A stretch of DNA of 64,000 nt. Origin: Palaemon carinicauda (Eukaryota > Arthropoda > Malacostraca > Decapoda > Palaemonidae). The notes under the pieces are model-generated. The model worked only from the letters and a program-made list of their open reading frames with translations, did no database searches and had not been told where the DNA came from. The position numbers and the translations under genes were made by a program. Position 1 is the first letter of the stretch, and each line of letters opens with the position of its first letter. Positions 33,460 through 43,376 of the stretch are shown here, in pieces. The stretch is taken from assembly GCF_036898095.1 (NCBI RefSeq), contig NC_090743.1, forward strand, positions 20,848,479-20,912,478. The letters run 5' to 3'.

Positions 33460-34048
33460 TTTGGAAAGAAGTGAAGAGAGTAAGGAAGGCTGGTTCAAGA
33501 ATTGAAGAGACAGTGAAAGATGGAAATGGAAGGTTGTTAAAAGGAGAGGAGGCAAGGAAAAGGTGGGCAGAATATTTTGAAAGTTTACTGAATGTTGAGA
33601 ATAATAGGGAGGCAGATATAATTGCTGTTGCAGGTGTTGAGGTGCCGGTGATGGGAGATGAGAATGAGAGAGAGATTACAATAGAGGAAGTGAGGAGAGC
33701 ACTAGATGAAACGAGAGTAGGAAAAGCATCTGGTATGGATGGTGTGAGAGCTGAGATGTTGAAGGAAGGGGATGTGACTGTACTTGAATGGTTGGTGTGA
33801 TTGTTTGATATGTATTTTGTGTTGTCAATGGTACCAGTAGATTGGGTTTGTGCATGTATTGTACCACTATATAAGGGTAAGGGAGATGTGCATGAGTGTT
33901 GTAATTCAAGGGTTATTAGTGTGTTGAGTGTACAGTAGTTGGAAAAGTGTATGGTAGAGTACTGATTAGTAGGATTAAGGATAAAACAGAGAATGCAAAC
34001 TTAGAAGTACAAGGTGGTTTTAGAAGAGGTAGGGGTTGTATGAATCAG
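33460..34048 (+). pseudogene. LINE reverse transcriptase, N-terminal part
   Basis: The RT fingers read IEETVKDGNGRLLKGEEAR and RRALDETRVGKASGMDGV in the frame 33471-33800. They continue in other frames through a PLYKGKG segment near 33870 to RGRGCMNQ at about 34025-34048, where DIRS C interrupts the palm. Family membership is clear from this order, though several frame breaks are present. Confidence 0.78.
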
Positions 34049-34064
34049 AATTTTTCAATATTAA

Positions 34065-34215
34065 ACTTAGCCGGTGATTATATAAGCTGCAACTCTGTTG
34101 CTCGACAGAAAACTCTACGTTAAAAATCCGCCAGCGATCGCAATGCAGGTAGGGGGTGTACTTCAACAGCGCCATCTGTCGTGCAGGTACTCAGTACTCA
34201 ATGTAAACACAGAAC
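34065..34215. repeat. Left inverted terminal repeat of DIRS C
   Basis: Nearly perfect reverse complement of about 38525-38675, including CAGAAAACTCTACGTTAAAA and GCGCCATCTGTCGTGCAGGT. High identity suggests a recent insertion relative to its broken host LINE. Confidence 0.92.
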
Positions 34216-34423
34216 TCAATTTTCTCTCTGTCGGGCTACCGGCAAGACCTACTAATTCGCTGTTACTAACTGGATTTGTTTTCACAACTATTTGGTGAAG
34301 TACACTATTCTAGTTTTGAGCTTTCGCTATGCAGGTGTTTTATCTTCATCTCAAAACTTGAACTCGTTTTGGATAGATTTAATTATGGTGACAAAGAGAG
34401 TATGGACTCTCTTTCACTTTTAA

Positions 34424-35868
34424 ATGGCCGACCCTTCCCTTAGACGGAAGTGTGTTTAGGTTTTTAGTAATTTTGCTTAACACGTTATAGATCTATATAT
34501 TTTATATCTCTCCGCCTTTATTAGGCCTCTTCGATTAACTTTCCATTTATTATAAACATATAAAAATAAATTTTTATGTTTTGTTTATATGCGACCTTTC
34601 CTGATAGTAGGCGGTCCTAACTTGGAACCGAAGTTAATCAACGTTGAGCCCGTTATATCGTATTTAGCCTTTAAAGAATTTAAAACTTTTTAAATTTAAT
34701 GTTTTATGAAAGAATTTCTTTGATAGTCTTCGTACTGTTTTCAAAGATGAACTAACGTTTAGTTTTTTAGACTACGCAGTTGTTGACGTTCAGGACGTTC
34801 AACATGCGCTCTATCGTTACGATAGAGAGTAAACTGGCTTATAGAGCGAGAGTCTGATATGACACGAGAGAAGTTCTCGACTTGGGAGTTCATGCCTCTG
34901 CCCAGATAGACTTCTCAATTCTGGTAGACTCGCCCTGGCGCCTAGCCAGGAGACGCTCCAAGTTGTTTACAGGTCAACTTCTCAGCTTTTGTCAAGCCTT
35001 TGAAGTTTTGCTGTACTATTATGTCACACATAACAAGGCTTTCAGGGATGGTAAACGGTTCCGCCTCAGTCGCTAACCCCGTCTGTTGCCACACCTGATC
35101 CCGTAGACCCTAAATGGGCTTTGCTGCAAGCCATGCAGTCCAAGCTTGCGTCCTTGATAGAGGACTTAAATGCGGAGAAGAACCTTCTGGCCAACAACCT
35201 TCCAACCGGTCGGTTGTGCGCCCTGTTGACGCTGAGGTAACCTACTCGCGTCTGCCAGTTGAGGTGGTTCCTCCTTCTGGCCAACAACCTTCCAACCGGT
35301 CGGTTGTGCGCCCTGTTGACGCTGAGGTAACCTACTCGCGTCTGCCAGTTGAGGTGGTTCCTCCTTCTGGCCAACAACCTTCCAACCGGTCTGTTGTGCG
35401 CCCTGTTGACGCTGAGGTAACCTACTCGCGTCTGCCAGTTGAGGTGGTTCCTCCACCGATGCGACCCAGTGTGGGTTGCCAGTCGCACGTTGACGTTAAG
35501 CGACGCTCGGAGGTGGTTGTTGACGTTCAGGACGTTCAACAACCAGCAGAGGTGACTTGTTGTGACGCAGTGCGTCAACCTCAGCAACCCGGTAGGGTGT
35601 TGACTGCACAACCCAGACGGTCTAGTCAGTTTCGGGTTGACGCTGTACTTCCTCGCGCACCCATGGTTGTTGACAGTTCACAGACTGTGCAGCAGTTCCA
35701 TGATATTGCGTCCGGCTCCGTCACGCATCCACCAGTGCGACCGGATTCAGCGAGTCAGACGTTGCCCACTCCGTTGCCGTTTCCTCATCAGTTTCGGATG
35801 AGGAACCCTCTGATGAGGACGTTGCTGAACAAGACAATCAGCCCCCAGCCCTGCTATCCATCCAGAAG
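34424..35868 (+). pseudogene. DIRS C gag-like remnant with 90-bp triple repeat
   Basis: ATG at 34424 gives MADPSLRRKCV and a stop, matching the gag start of A. An open frame at 35114-35875 contains three copies of a 30-residue unit (PSGQQPSNRSVVRPVDAEVT and onward) and then PPVRPDSASQTLPTPLPFP. Near 35869 the frame passes directly into RT thumb sequence. The capsid-like C-terminal half and the RT palm seen in A are absent, so this element is an internal deletion derivative. Confidence 0.6.
35183..35452. repeat. Three tandem 90-bp units in DIRS C gag
   Basis: Units begin at 35183, 35273 and 35363 with CCTTCTGGCCAACAACCTTC and are nearly identical. The period is a multiple of three, so the frame is kept. 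Confidence 0.96.
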
Positions 35869-37077
35869 ATGCTGAAGAAGGAACGCTGCTCAGTCAGGCT
35901 GTGGATGAGTCTGGTAGGGACACTGTCATCCGTGGATCAATTTGTGTCACTAGGAAGACTACACCTCCGTCCTCTTCTATACCATCTAGCTTTTCACTGG
36001 AAAAAGGACAAGACGCTAGAAGCGGTCTCGATCCCGGTTTCCGGAAAGATAAAGTCTTGTCTGACTTGGTGAAAGGACTATATCAACCTTAGAGAGGGTC
36101 TTCCCCTGACTGTTCAGACTCCCAACCACGTTCTCTTCTCGGACGCATCGGACGTAGGCTGGGGTGCGACATTAGACGGTCGGGAATGCTCGGGATTATG
36201 GAACTCGAGTCAAAGGACAATGCATTTCAACTGCAAGGAGCTACTGGCAGTACGTCTGACCTGGAAAAGCTTCAGGTCTCTCCTTCAAGGCAAAGTGGTG
36301 GAGGTGAACTCGGACAACACCACGGCTTTGGCGTACATCTCCAAGCAAGGAGGGACCTACTCTCTGACGTTGTACGAGATCGCAAGGGACCTCCTCACCT
36401 GGTCAAAAGGTCTAGACATATCACTAGTAACGAGGTTCATCCAAGGCAACTTGAATGTCATGGCAGATTGTCTCAGTCGGAAGGGACAAATAATTCCAAC
36501 AGAATGGACCCTCCACAAGGATGTATGCAAGAGACTTTGGGCCACCTGGGGCCAGCCAACCATAGATCTCTTCGCAACCTCGATGACCAAGAGGCTCCCA
36601 ATATTTTGCTCACCAATCCCGGACCCAGCAGCAGTTCATATAGATGCCTTTCTACTAGATTGGTCACATCTAGATCTATATGCATTCCCTCCGTTCAAGA
36701 TTGTCAACATGGTACTGCAGAAGTTCGCCTCTCACGAAGGGACAAGGTTGATGCTAGTTGCTTCCCTCTGGCCCGCGAGAGAATGGTTCACCGAGGTACT
36801 TCGATGGCTAGTAGACGTTCCCAGAACACTTCCCCTAAGGGTGGACCTTCTACGTCAGCCACGCGTAAAGAAGGTACACCAAGGCCGCCACGCTCTTCGT
36901 CTGACTGCCTTCAGACTATCGAAAGACTCTCGAGAGCTAGAGGCTTTTCGAAGGAGGCAGCCAGAGCGATTGCTAGAGCAAGGAGAACATCCACCCTTAG
37001 AGTCTACCAATCGAAGTGGGAAATCTTCCGAAACTGGTGCAAGTCAGTATCCGTATCCTCGACCAGTACCTCTGTAA
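35869..37077 (+). pseudogene. DIRS C RT thumb, RNase H and methyltransferase-like region
   Basis: From 35869 the frame reads MLKKERCSVRLWMSLVGTLS, which matches the RT thumb of A, and stops at 36072. RNase H is visible near 36137 (LFSDASDVGWGA in its own frame) and continues in the open frame 36220-37077: MHFNCKELLAVRLTW, NSDNTTALAYISKQ, RFIQGNLNVMADCLSRKG. The same frame runs into the methyltransferase-like domain: WGQPTIDLFATSMTKRLPIF, IDAFLLDWSHLDLYAFPPFK and LMLVASLWPAREWF. This is the only copy where RNase H's end and the methyltransferase-like domain share one uninterrupted frame with the overlap to the recombinase. Confidence 0.82.
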
Positions 37078-37973
37078 CTCAAATAGCTGACTTCCTCTTA
37101 TATCTGAGGAAAGAACGATCTCTTTCAGCTCCCACTATCAAGGGTTACAGAAGCATGTTGGCATCAGTCTTCCATCACAGAGGCTTAGATCTTTCCAACA
37201 ATAAAGATCTTACAGGACCTCCTTAAGTCTTTTGAGACCACGAAGGAGCGTCGTTTGGTTACACCTGGTTGGAATTTAGACGTGGTACTAAGATTCCTTA
37301 TGTCAGACAGGTTCGAACCGCTACAATCAGCCTCCCTGAAAGATCTCACCTTAAAGACTCTTTTCCTGGTATGCTTAGCCACAGCTAAAAGAGTCAGTGA
37401 GATTCATGCCTTCAGCAAGAACATCGGATTCTCATCCGAAACGGCTACATGTTCTACAACTTGGTTTTCTAGCCAAAAACGAGCTGTCTTCTCGGCCTTG
37501 GCCAATATCGTTCGATATTCCAAACTTATCGTATGGTTGGAAATGAACTAGAAAGAGTCTTATGTCCTGTAAGAGCTCTTAAGTTCTATTTAAAACGAAC
37601 TAAACCTTTACGAGGCCCGTCTGAAGCTTTATGGTGTTCAGTTAAGAAACCATCTTTGCCTATGTCAAAGAATGCTTTATCCTATTTTATCAGACTGTTA
37701 ATACGAGAAGCTCATTCCCATCTGAATGAGGAAGACCAAGCTTTGCTGAAGGTAAGGACACACGAAGTTAGAGCTGTCGCAACTTCCGTGGCCTTTAAAC
37801 AAAATAGATCTCTGCAAAGTATAATCGACGCAACCTATTGGAAAAGCAAGTCAGTGTTCGCGTCTTTTTATCTTAAGAATGTCCAGTCTCTTTACGAGAA
37901 CTGCTACACTCTGGGACCATTCGTAGCAACGAGTGCAGTAGTGGGTGAGGGCTCAACCACTACAATTCCCTAA
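36700..37973 (+). pseudogene. DIRS C tyrosine recombinase, frameshifted
   Basis: The N-terminal part lies in the frame 36186-37226 (ERLSRARGFSKEAARAIARA, RVYQSKWEIFRNWC, TIKGYRSMLASVF). After a break near 37205 the first catalytic Arg is in TAKRVSEIHAF (37255-37551 frame). After another near 37450-37530 the HxxR box (RTHEVRAVATSVAF) and tyrosine (VFASFYLKNV) are in 37533-37973. All signature residues persist. The N-terminal part overlaps the methyltransferase-like frame by about 300 bases in -1 phase. Confidence 0.85.
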
Positions 37974-38377
37974 TTCCATAACCTTTTTAATCTTTCTCTT
38001 GAAATGTTTTATTATTGTTTTTGGGTTGTCCGGAAGGCTAAGAAGCCTTTCGCATCCTACTTGATTTGGCGGGTGGTCAAAGTCATTTCTTGAGAAGCGC
38101 CTAGATTAGAGGTTTTGATGAGGTCCTGTTGTATGGGTTGCAATCCTTGATACTTCAGATCCTAGGGGTCGCTCAGCATCCTAAGAGGATCGCGAGGCTC
38201 CGTAAGGAAGACGTACTTAAAAAGGCAGAGTAATTGTTCAAGTCGACTTCCTTACCAGGTACTTATTTATTTTATGTTTGTTATTTTGAATAACTGCTAA
38301 AATGAAATAAAAAATCCTTAGCTCATAATAATGTAAACAATTATTGCTGGTCTCTACCCACCCCCCTGGGTGTGAAT

Positions 38378-38475
38378 CAGCTTATATAATCACCGGCTAA
38401 GTTTAATATTGAAAAATGTTATTTTTATAATAAAATAAATTTTTGAATATACTTACCCGGTGATTATATATTAAA
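38378..38475. repeat. Internal complementary region of DIRS C
   Basis: Starts GCTTATATAATCACCGGCTA, passes through the junction TATTGAAAAATGTTATTTTT and ends ATATACTTACCCGGTGATTA. The left half equals the reverse complement of the element's left end, the right half that of its right end. Confidence 0.92.
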
Positions 38476-38524
38476 GGACCCTCCCTTCCTCCCCAATAGA
38501 GACCCAGTGGACCGAGGAGAAAAT

Positions 38525-38675
38525 TGAGTTCTGTGTTTACATTGAGTACTGAGTACCTGCACGACAGATGGCGCTGTTGAAGTACACCCCCTACCTGCAT
38601 TGCGATCGCTGGCGGATTTTTAACGTAGAGTTTTCTGTCGAGCAACAGAGTTGCAGCTTATATAATCACCGGGTA
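38525..38675. repeat. Right inverted terminal repeat of DIRS C
   Basis: Reverse complement of 34065-34215. It is followed by the outer right end to 38716. Confidence 0.92.
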
Positions 38676-38716
38676 AGTATATTCAAAAATTTATTTTATT
38701 ATAAAAATAACATTTT

Positions 38717-39800
38717 ACAGTTAGGCAGATATGCGAGAAATATTTAGCAAAAGGTAAGGAGGTGTATGTTCCGTTTATGGATCTGGAGAAAGCGTATGAT
38801 AGAGTTGATAGGGGAGCAATGTGGAATGTGATGAGGTTATATGGAGTTGGTGGAAGGTTGTTGCAAGCAGTGAATAGTTTCTACAAAGGTTGTAAAGCAT
38901 GTGTTAGGATAGGAAATGAAGTGAGCAATTGCTTTCTGGTGAGAGAGGGGCTGAGACAGGTATGTGTGATGTCGCCGTGTTTGTACAACGTGTATGTTGA
39001 TGGAGTGGTGTGAGAGGTGAATGCTCGAGTGCTTGGACGGACATTGAAACTGGTAGACGAGAATGACCATGAATGGGAGGTAAATCAGTTGTTTGCGGAT
39101 GATACTGTACTGGTTGCAGACGAGGAAGAAAAGCTTGGCCGATTAGTGACAGAATTTGGAAGGGTGTGTGAGAGAAGGAAGTTGAGAGTTAATGTGGGTA
39201 AGAGTAAGGTTATGAGATGTACAGGAAGGAAAGGTGGTGCGAGGTTGAATGTCATGTTGAATGGAGAGTTACTTGAGGAGGTGGATCAGTTTAAGTACTT
39301 GGTCTGTTATTGCAGCAAATGGTGGAGTGGAAGCAGATGTATGTTAGAGTGAATGAAGGATGCAAAATGTTGGTGGCAGTTAAGGGAGTAGTAGAAAATA
39401 GAGGGTTGGGCATGAATGTAGAGAGTTCTGTATGAGAAAGTGATTGTACCAACTGTGATGTATGGATCGTAGTTGTGGGGAATGAAAGTGACGGAGAGAC
39501 AAATTGAATGCGTTTGAGATGAAGTGTCTAAGGAGTATGGCTGGTGTATCTCGAGTAGATAGGGTTAGGAACGAAGTAGTGAGGGAGAGAACGGGTGTAA
39601 GAAATGAGTTAGCAGCTAGAGTGTATATGAATGTGTTGAGGTGGTTTGGCCATGTTGAGAGTATGGAAAATGGCTGTCTGCTAAAGGTGATGAATGCGAG
39701 AGTTGATAGAAGTATTAGAGGAACGCCAAGGTTTGGGTGGATGGATGGAGTGAAGAAAGCTCGGGGTGATAGGAGGATAGATAAGAGAACGTGCTAGAAA
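38717..39800 (+). pseudogene. LINE reverse transcriptase, C-terminal part
   Basis: Resumes directly after DIRS C with VRQICEKYLAKGKEVYVPF, then MDLEKAYDRVDRGAMW (palm motif), LRQVCVMSPCLYNVYVDGV, and the catalytic-box frame QLFADDTVLVADEEEK near 39090. The thumb segment RRKLRVNVGKSKVMRC is in 39017-39352. The C-terminal segment (39504-39797) has MKCLRSMAGVSRVDRVRNEV and LRWFGHVESM, usual in this LINE group. Broken by several shifts and stops. Confidence 0.82.
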
Positions 39801-39825
39801 TAGGAATGAATGGCGAGCGATTGTG

Positions 39826-40080
39826 ACGCAGTTCCGGTAGGCCCTGCTGCTTCCTCCAGTGCCTTGGATGACCGCGGAGGTAGCAGCAGTAGGGGATTCA
39901 GCGTTATAAAGCTTCATCTGTTGTGGATAACGGGGGAGTGGGGGCTTTGGCACCCTAGCAGTACCAGCCGAACTCGGTTGAGTCCCTTGTCAGGCTGGGA
40001 GGAACGTAGAGAGGAGATGTCCCCTTTTTTGTTTCATTTGTTTGATGTCTGCTACCCCCCAAAATTGGGGGAAAGGCCTT
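39826..40080 (+). repeat. LINE 3' tail, also found inverted at 41485
   Basis: Contains ACTCGGTTGAGTCCCTTGTC, GGCTGGGAGGAACGTAGAGA and GGGGGAAAGGCCTTGGTATA. The same blocks occur as reverse complement at 41485-41672. Confidence 0.82.
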
Positions 40081-40426
40081 GGTATATTTATGTATAAGGT
40101 TGATTGGTTTGTATAAAAAATATTCTTGATATAAACACCATTCATTCCATTATACACTTTACTACATGAATACAAACAATTGTCCTTTAATACAAGTGTG
40201 ACCAGCAAATCGAGAACGGTTATTTAAACTTTAAACAAGGTAAATATAATTGCCTGGCGAGTGGAGGGTAGGCTCTGCTCACCCACCAGGTGGAGCAACC
40301 CTCCTTTTGACTTCAGCCGTAATTCGGGACTAATGTACTTCTCTGCGTCCATGGTTAAAGATTAATGCTTTTTCTTTTCTCATTTTCAGTATTTATGCTA
40401 TATGTGTACATATCTTATGGTAAATC

Positions 40427-40560
40427 ATGGACAGACGTGGCTTTGCTCTGGTAAATCCGGAGGTGGATCCCCATCAACTTTGTAGTGCTCACTGTGGGCA
40501 TGACTGTTTGCAGCCATCCCTCAATGATGAGTGTTGAGTGTGACTTCCACTTCGTGGGGT
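40427..40560 (+). pseudogene. DIRS E gag N-terminus with cysteine-histidine motif
   Basis: Reads MDRRGFALVNPEVDPHQLCS, then AHCGHDC and NDEC before a stop, with CVEC and a Trp continuing in another frame. This C-x3-C/H pattern, a spacer, then C-x2-C followed by Trp also occurs at the gag start of A, B and D. It is probably a zinc-binding module (inference). Confidence 0.55.
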
Positions 40561-41484
40561 GGAGTTCTAGAAGGAAAAGTTAAAGGGGGATCCTTTGGCA
40601 TCTTGACTCAGCAATGCCTAAACTGATGCCAAAGAAGCTGTATAGCTCCTCCTCTTCTTTGGGCTCAAAGCCTGCTCTCTTTCTGGGAGTGCTAGGGCTC
40701 CTCGTATCAGGTTGCTATGCTCCTGGTCATCACGCACAAGATTTTAAGATGCTCTGTCACTGCATGATCATTCAGTGCTCAGACATCTTGTGTTACATCA
40801 ATGAGCCCAAGGACACCGAGTAGTTGAACACCAAGTGACAGGACCTCACATGCCTCTTCTTCGAGAGATCTGGATTAAAGCTTGAGAGGCTCAGATCCTT
40901 ATCATCTGTTCCTCCCCTACGTCAACAGTTGCCACATTGGGACTTTACTTCTCATCTAGTATCTATTAAACACTAAGGCCATCCAATGCAACGAGACCAT
41001 TCTACATCCCAAGGGTTCTCCTCGGGGCATGATCAGTCTGTTTCCAGATATCCTCCAACCCACAATGTCTTTCAATCATAGTCATGACTGGGTTCCAGAA
41101 CAAGTGTTTCACCAGAGATACTCTCAGTGCTCTTCAGAACACCAAGTCGTCTTCAAGCTCACATACTGTCTGTTGGAGTTCATCAACTACCTGGAATAGA
41201 AACTCAATGGATGCGCCCCTGAGCCGTTCTGTGCTAAGCTCTCCGTCCTCCTCGGGTAGGGTACCTCATCCCTACAGTATTAATCCTCTGAGATGAAGAG
41301 AGAAAGGTGTTAACTTGACCTTCAAAGGTGTCTGAGCAACGATTGTCAGTTCCTTCTCCTACTGCGGAATACCGGCCCGGTTCCATTCTCTTACAGTACT
41401 GGTCTGAGAGGACTCTAAAGAGAAAGTGAAACAGTAAGGGGGTACAATTCTCTTGAAGTTGTCGACCCAACGTCACCTGACTCG
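40561..41484 (+). other. Degraded DIRS E gag region
   Basis: No continuous frame. Proline/serine-rich fragments (for example SSSSLGSKPALF near 40650) suit an eroded gag linker. Nothing else supported. Confidence 0.4.
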
Positions 41485-41672
41485 GGTTCAGTACATACAT
41501 ACTTATACCAAGGCACTTCCCCCAATTTTGTTGGGTAGCCGACATCAAACAAATGAAACAAAAAAGGGCACCTCTTCTCTCTACATTCCTCCCAGCCTGA
41601 CAAGGGACTCAACCGAGTTTGGCTGGTACTGCCAGGGTGCCACAGCCCACCCTCCCCCGTTATCCACCACAG
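41485..41672 (-). mobile_element. 5'-truncated LINE tail inserted in DIRS E
   Basis: Reverse complement of the LINE 3' tail at about 39826-40080, with the blocks TATACCAAGGCACTTCCCCC and CCTGACAAGGGACTCAACCG. Only the 3' end is present, as expected for a truncated retrotransposition product. Confidence 0.78.
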
Positions 41673-42561
41673 AGTTCAGTACCAGCAGAAATTGACCTCA
41701 CAGAGGATTCTACAGATTCCATCAATGGCGGGCTGACTGCTATTGATCAACACTTCAGTGCCACTTAAGGGTCGAGATCCGGCTTTTGATCTGTAGAGAT
41801 CGGTTCTTGCTTGTGGGACTTCTGAGAGGGCGAATTCTCAGATTGCTGGTCCGAAGAAACCCCTTTGCTTGAGTCGCTCAAACAAGATCCTTTCTCCAGC
41901 TCTCTCTTGACAACATAGGTTCTATACCTAACTCGCCTGAAGAAGCAGTTCCATTGTCTCTTCTGATTGATCCAGCAGTAGTAGCACTGACAGCAGGGAC
42001 CCCAGTGGAGAGACTGAAGTGTGATCTCACTCTAGGCCTCTGGGTCTGCTGCCATGGAAGCTACTCCTATGGCATGTCTCCTAGCGACATCTTGATTGAC
42101 TATATGTCAGGAAGCATTTACATATTTCGCTTCATCATAGGATTTGTCAAATTCTAAGGTGAAGAAGAAATACACCGTTGTGTTTCTCTCACCACAGAGG
42201 TAGTGACATTCTCGATGCATCAGTCTGCAAACTAGTGGGAAAATTGGGTCCTCAAGAGAAGGGATGCAGAGGCCGACCTCTACGCCATCCAGGTGGGACG
42301 AGAAGCAGCTCTCACCATCCCTTAAGAAATGTTAAAGTCTGTGGCGTTCGCCGCTAAGAGATGCATTAGTCTGCAAACTAGCTGGGGAATTGGGTCCTCA
42401 AGAGATGCAGAAGCCGACCTCTTCATCATCAAAGTGGGACAAGAAGCAACTCTCGCCCGCCCTTAGGAATGTAAGAGTGTGGCACTCTTTGCTAAGAAGG
42501 ATATTAACTCCACAACTCCCTTATCTATTGAATGGTTACTTTTAAGGGCCCAGGTCTCAAG
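41673..42561 (+). other. Degraded DIRS E interior
   Basis: A degenerate direct duplication is visible: the sequence around CGATGCATCAGTCTGCAAAC (42213) recurs near 42360 (GATGCATTAGTCTGCAAACT), with matching continuations TGGGTCCTCAAGAGA. Likely gag-derived. No intact frame. Confidence 0.45.
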
Positions 42562-42870
42562 TTAACCCTTTTACCCCCAGGCTCTTTGGAAATTTCCAAC
42601 CCTTAACCCCCAAGGGGTTATTTTTTCCCCAGCACATTTTGCAGTATATTTCTTTTAAATTGCTCTAACAGCCTTAATTTTTGTCATAGAGAGGTCGGGT
42701 TGGTCTCATTCTCTTGGAAAATGGCTGAATTTTCTCAAAAAATTATCAAAAATATGAAAAAATAAATTTTTATAGCATTTTTTTGCAAGGACGTACCGGT
42801 ACGTCCATGGGGGTAAAGGGATGGGTTTTGTGAAACGTACCAGTACGTCCTTTGGGGGTAAAAGGGTTAA
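42562..42870. mobile_element. TTAA-flanked MITE, piggyBac-like termini
   Basis: The left end is TTAACCCTTTTACCCCCAG and the right end TTGGGGGTAAAAGGGTTAA, an inverted repeat beginning CCCTTTTACCCCCA flanked by TTAA on both sides. TTAA targeting and CCC ends are typical of piggyBac elements. The 309-base body cannot code for a transposase. It contains a perfect 18-bp palindrome at 42789-42806. Confidence 0.85.
42789..42806. repeat. Perfect 18-bp palindrome in the TTAA MITE
   Basis: GGACGTACCGGTACGTCC is its own reverse complement. A second, imperfect version (ACGTACCAGTACGTCC) lies near 42835-42850. Confidence 0.95.
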
Positions 42871-43189
42871 CTACTACAAGAACTTCTTCAATCCAACCCC
42901 TGAAGTCAAGAGATGAAGAAGCCGACGATGACACTCGGTTCTTTTTCTGCAACTTCAGCTCCCCTCTACCCAGAATAAAGGCAAAGGCAATATCCTTCCC
43001 TATGACCCTCAACCCAGTCATGCCAGGAAGGGTGGTAGAGGTAGAAAGGGGGGAGGGGACACTGAAGTTGGGGTTCCCCTCCTTCAGCAGCCGCATGAGG
43101 GGTTGATTGCCTATGGAGTCATTGGCCAACAAAGTGCAGAAAGTTGGATGGTGGAGGCCTTATGGGACAGATAACCCCATACATTCATC

Positions 43190-43376
43190 AAATTTCATCC
43201 TCCTTTCACTTGCTCTCCCATAGTGTTCCTGATTTACCCTCTGTGATAAAGGCTATGATTGAGAAGAACACACTGGAAGTCATCCAAAATGAGTCTTCAG
43301 GATTCTACAGTCAGCTGTTCCTGGTATAGAAATCAACTGGAGAATAGAGCCAGTCATCGATCTCATTCCTCAGAAC
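43190..43376 (+). pseudogene. DIRS E RT fingers, upstream of LINE insertion
   Basis: The frame 43144-43329 reads VIKAMIEKNTLEVIQNESSG and FYSQLFLV, equal to the RT entry segment of A and B (LEKQAIEEV.., GFFSRLFLV). After a stop at 43327 it continues as a degraded IDL-P-QN and is cut by the LINE fragment at 43377. Confidence 0.75.

Larger units (their letters stand above)
34049..38716 (+). mobile_element. DIRS-like retrotransposon C, RT-deleted, nested in LINE
   Basis: A 4.7-kb element. The left end is AATTTTTCAATATTAAACTT and the right end GGTAAGTATATTCAAAAATT continuing to AATAACATTTT. The inverted repeats are long (about 34065-34215 and 38525-38675) and the internal complementary region is at 38378-38475. 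Gag is shortened and runs into the RT thumb at about 35865, so the RT palm is missing. RNase H and methyltransferase-like domains share one open frame (36220-37077) and the recombinase follows with breaks near 37226 and 37450-37530. It needs enzymes in trans. Same subfamily as A. No target duplication is visible; only a T-run is shared at the junctions. Confidence 0.9.
32230..40098 (+). mobile_element. LINE retrotransposon split by DIRS C
   Basis: Endonuclease-like sequence at 32286-33040 and RT at 33460-34048 belong to one non-LTR element, which resumes at 38717 and runs to a 3' tail near 40098. The reading frame before the gap (GRGCMNQ) and after it (VRQICEKYLAKGKEVYVPF) is the continuous sequence expected of this LINE's RT, so DIRS C was inserted later. 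Many stops and shifts make it a dead copy. The 3' tail (about 39826-40080, including TCAGGCTGGGAGGAACGTAG) occurs again, inverted, at 41485-41672. I could not assign a named clade. Confidence 0.82.

Noticed and set aside
33018..33555. Antisense frames of about 140 codons over the LINE
   Set aside because: Purine-rich LINE strand gives stop-poor antisense; rich in Ser/Leu/Phe with no domain.
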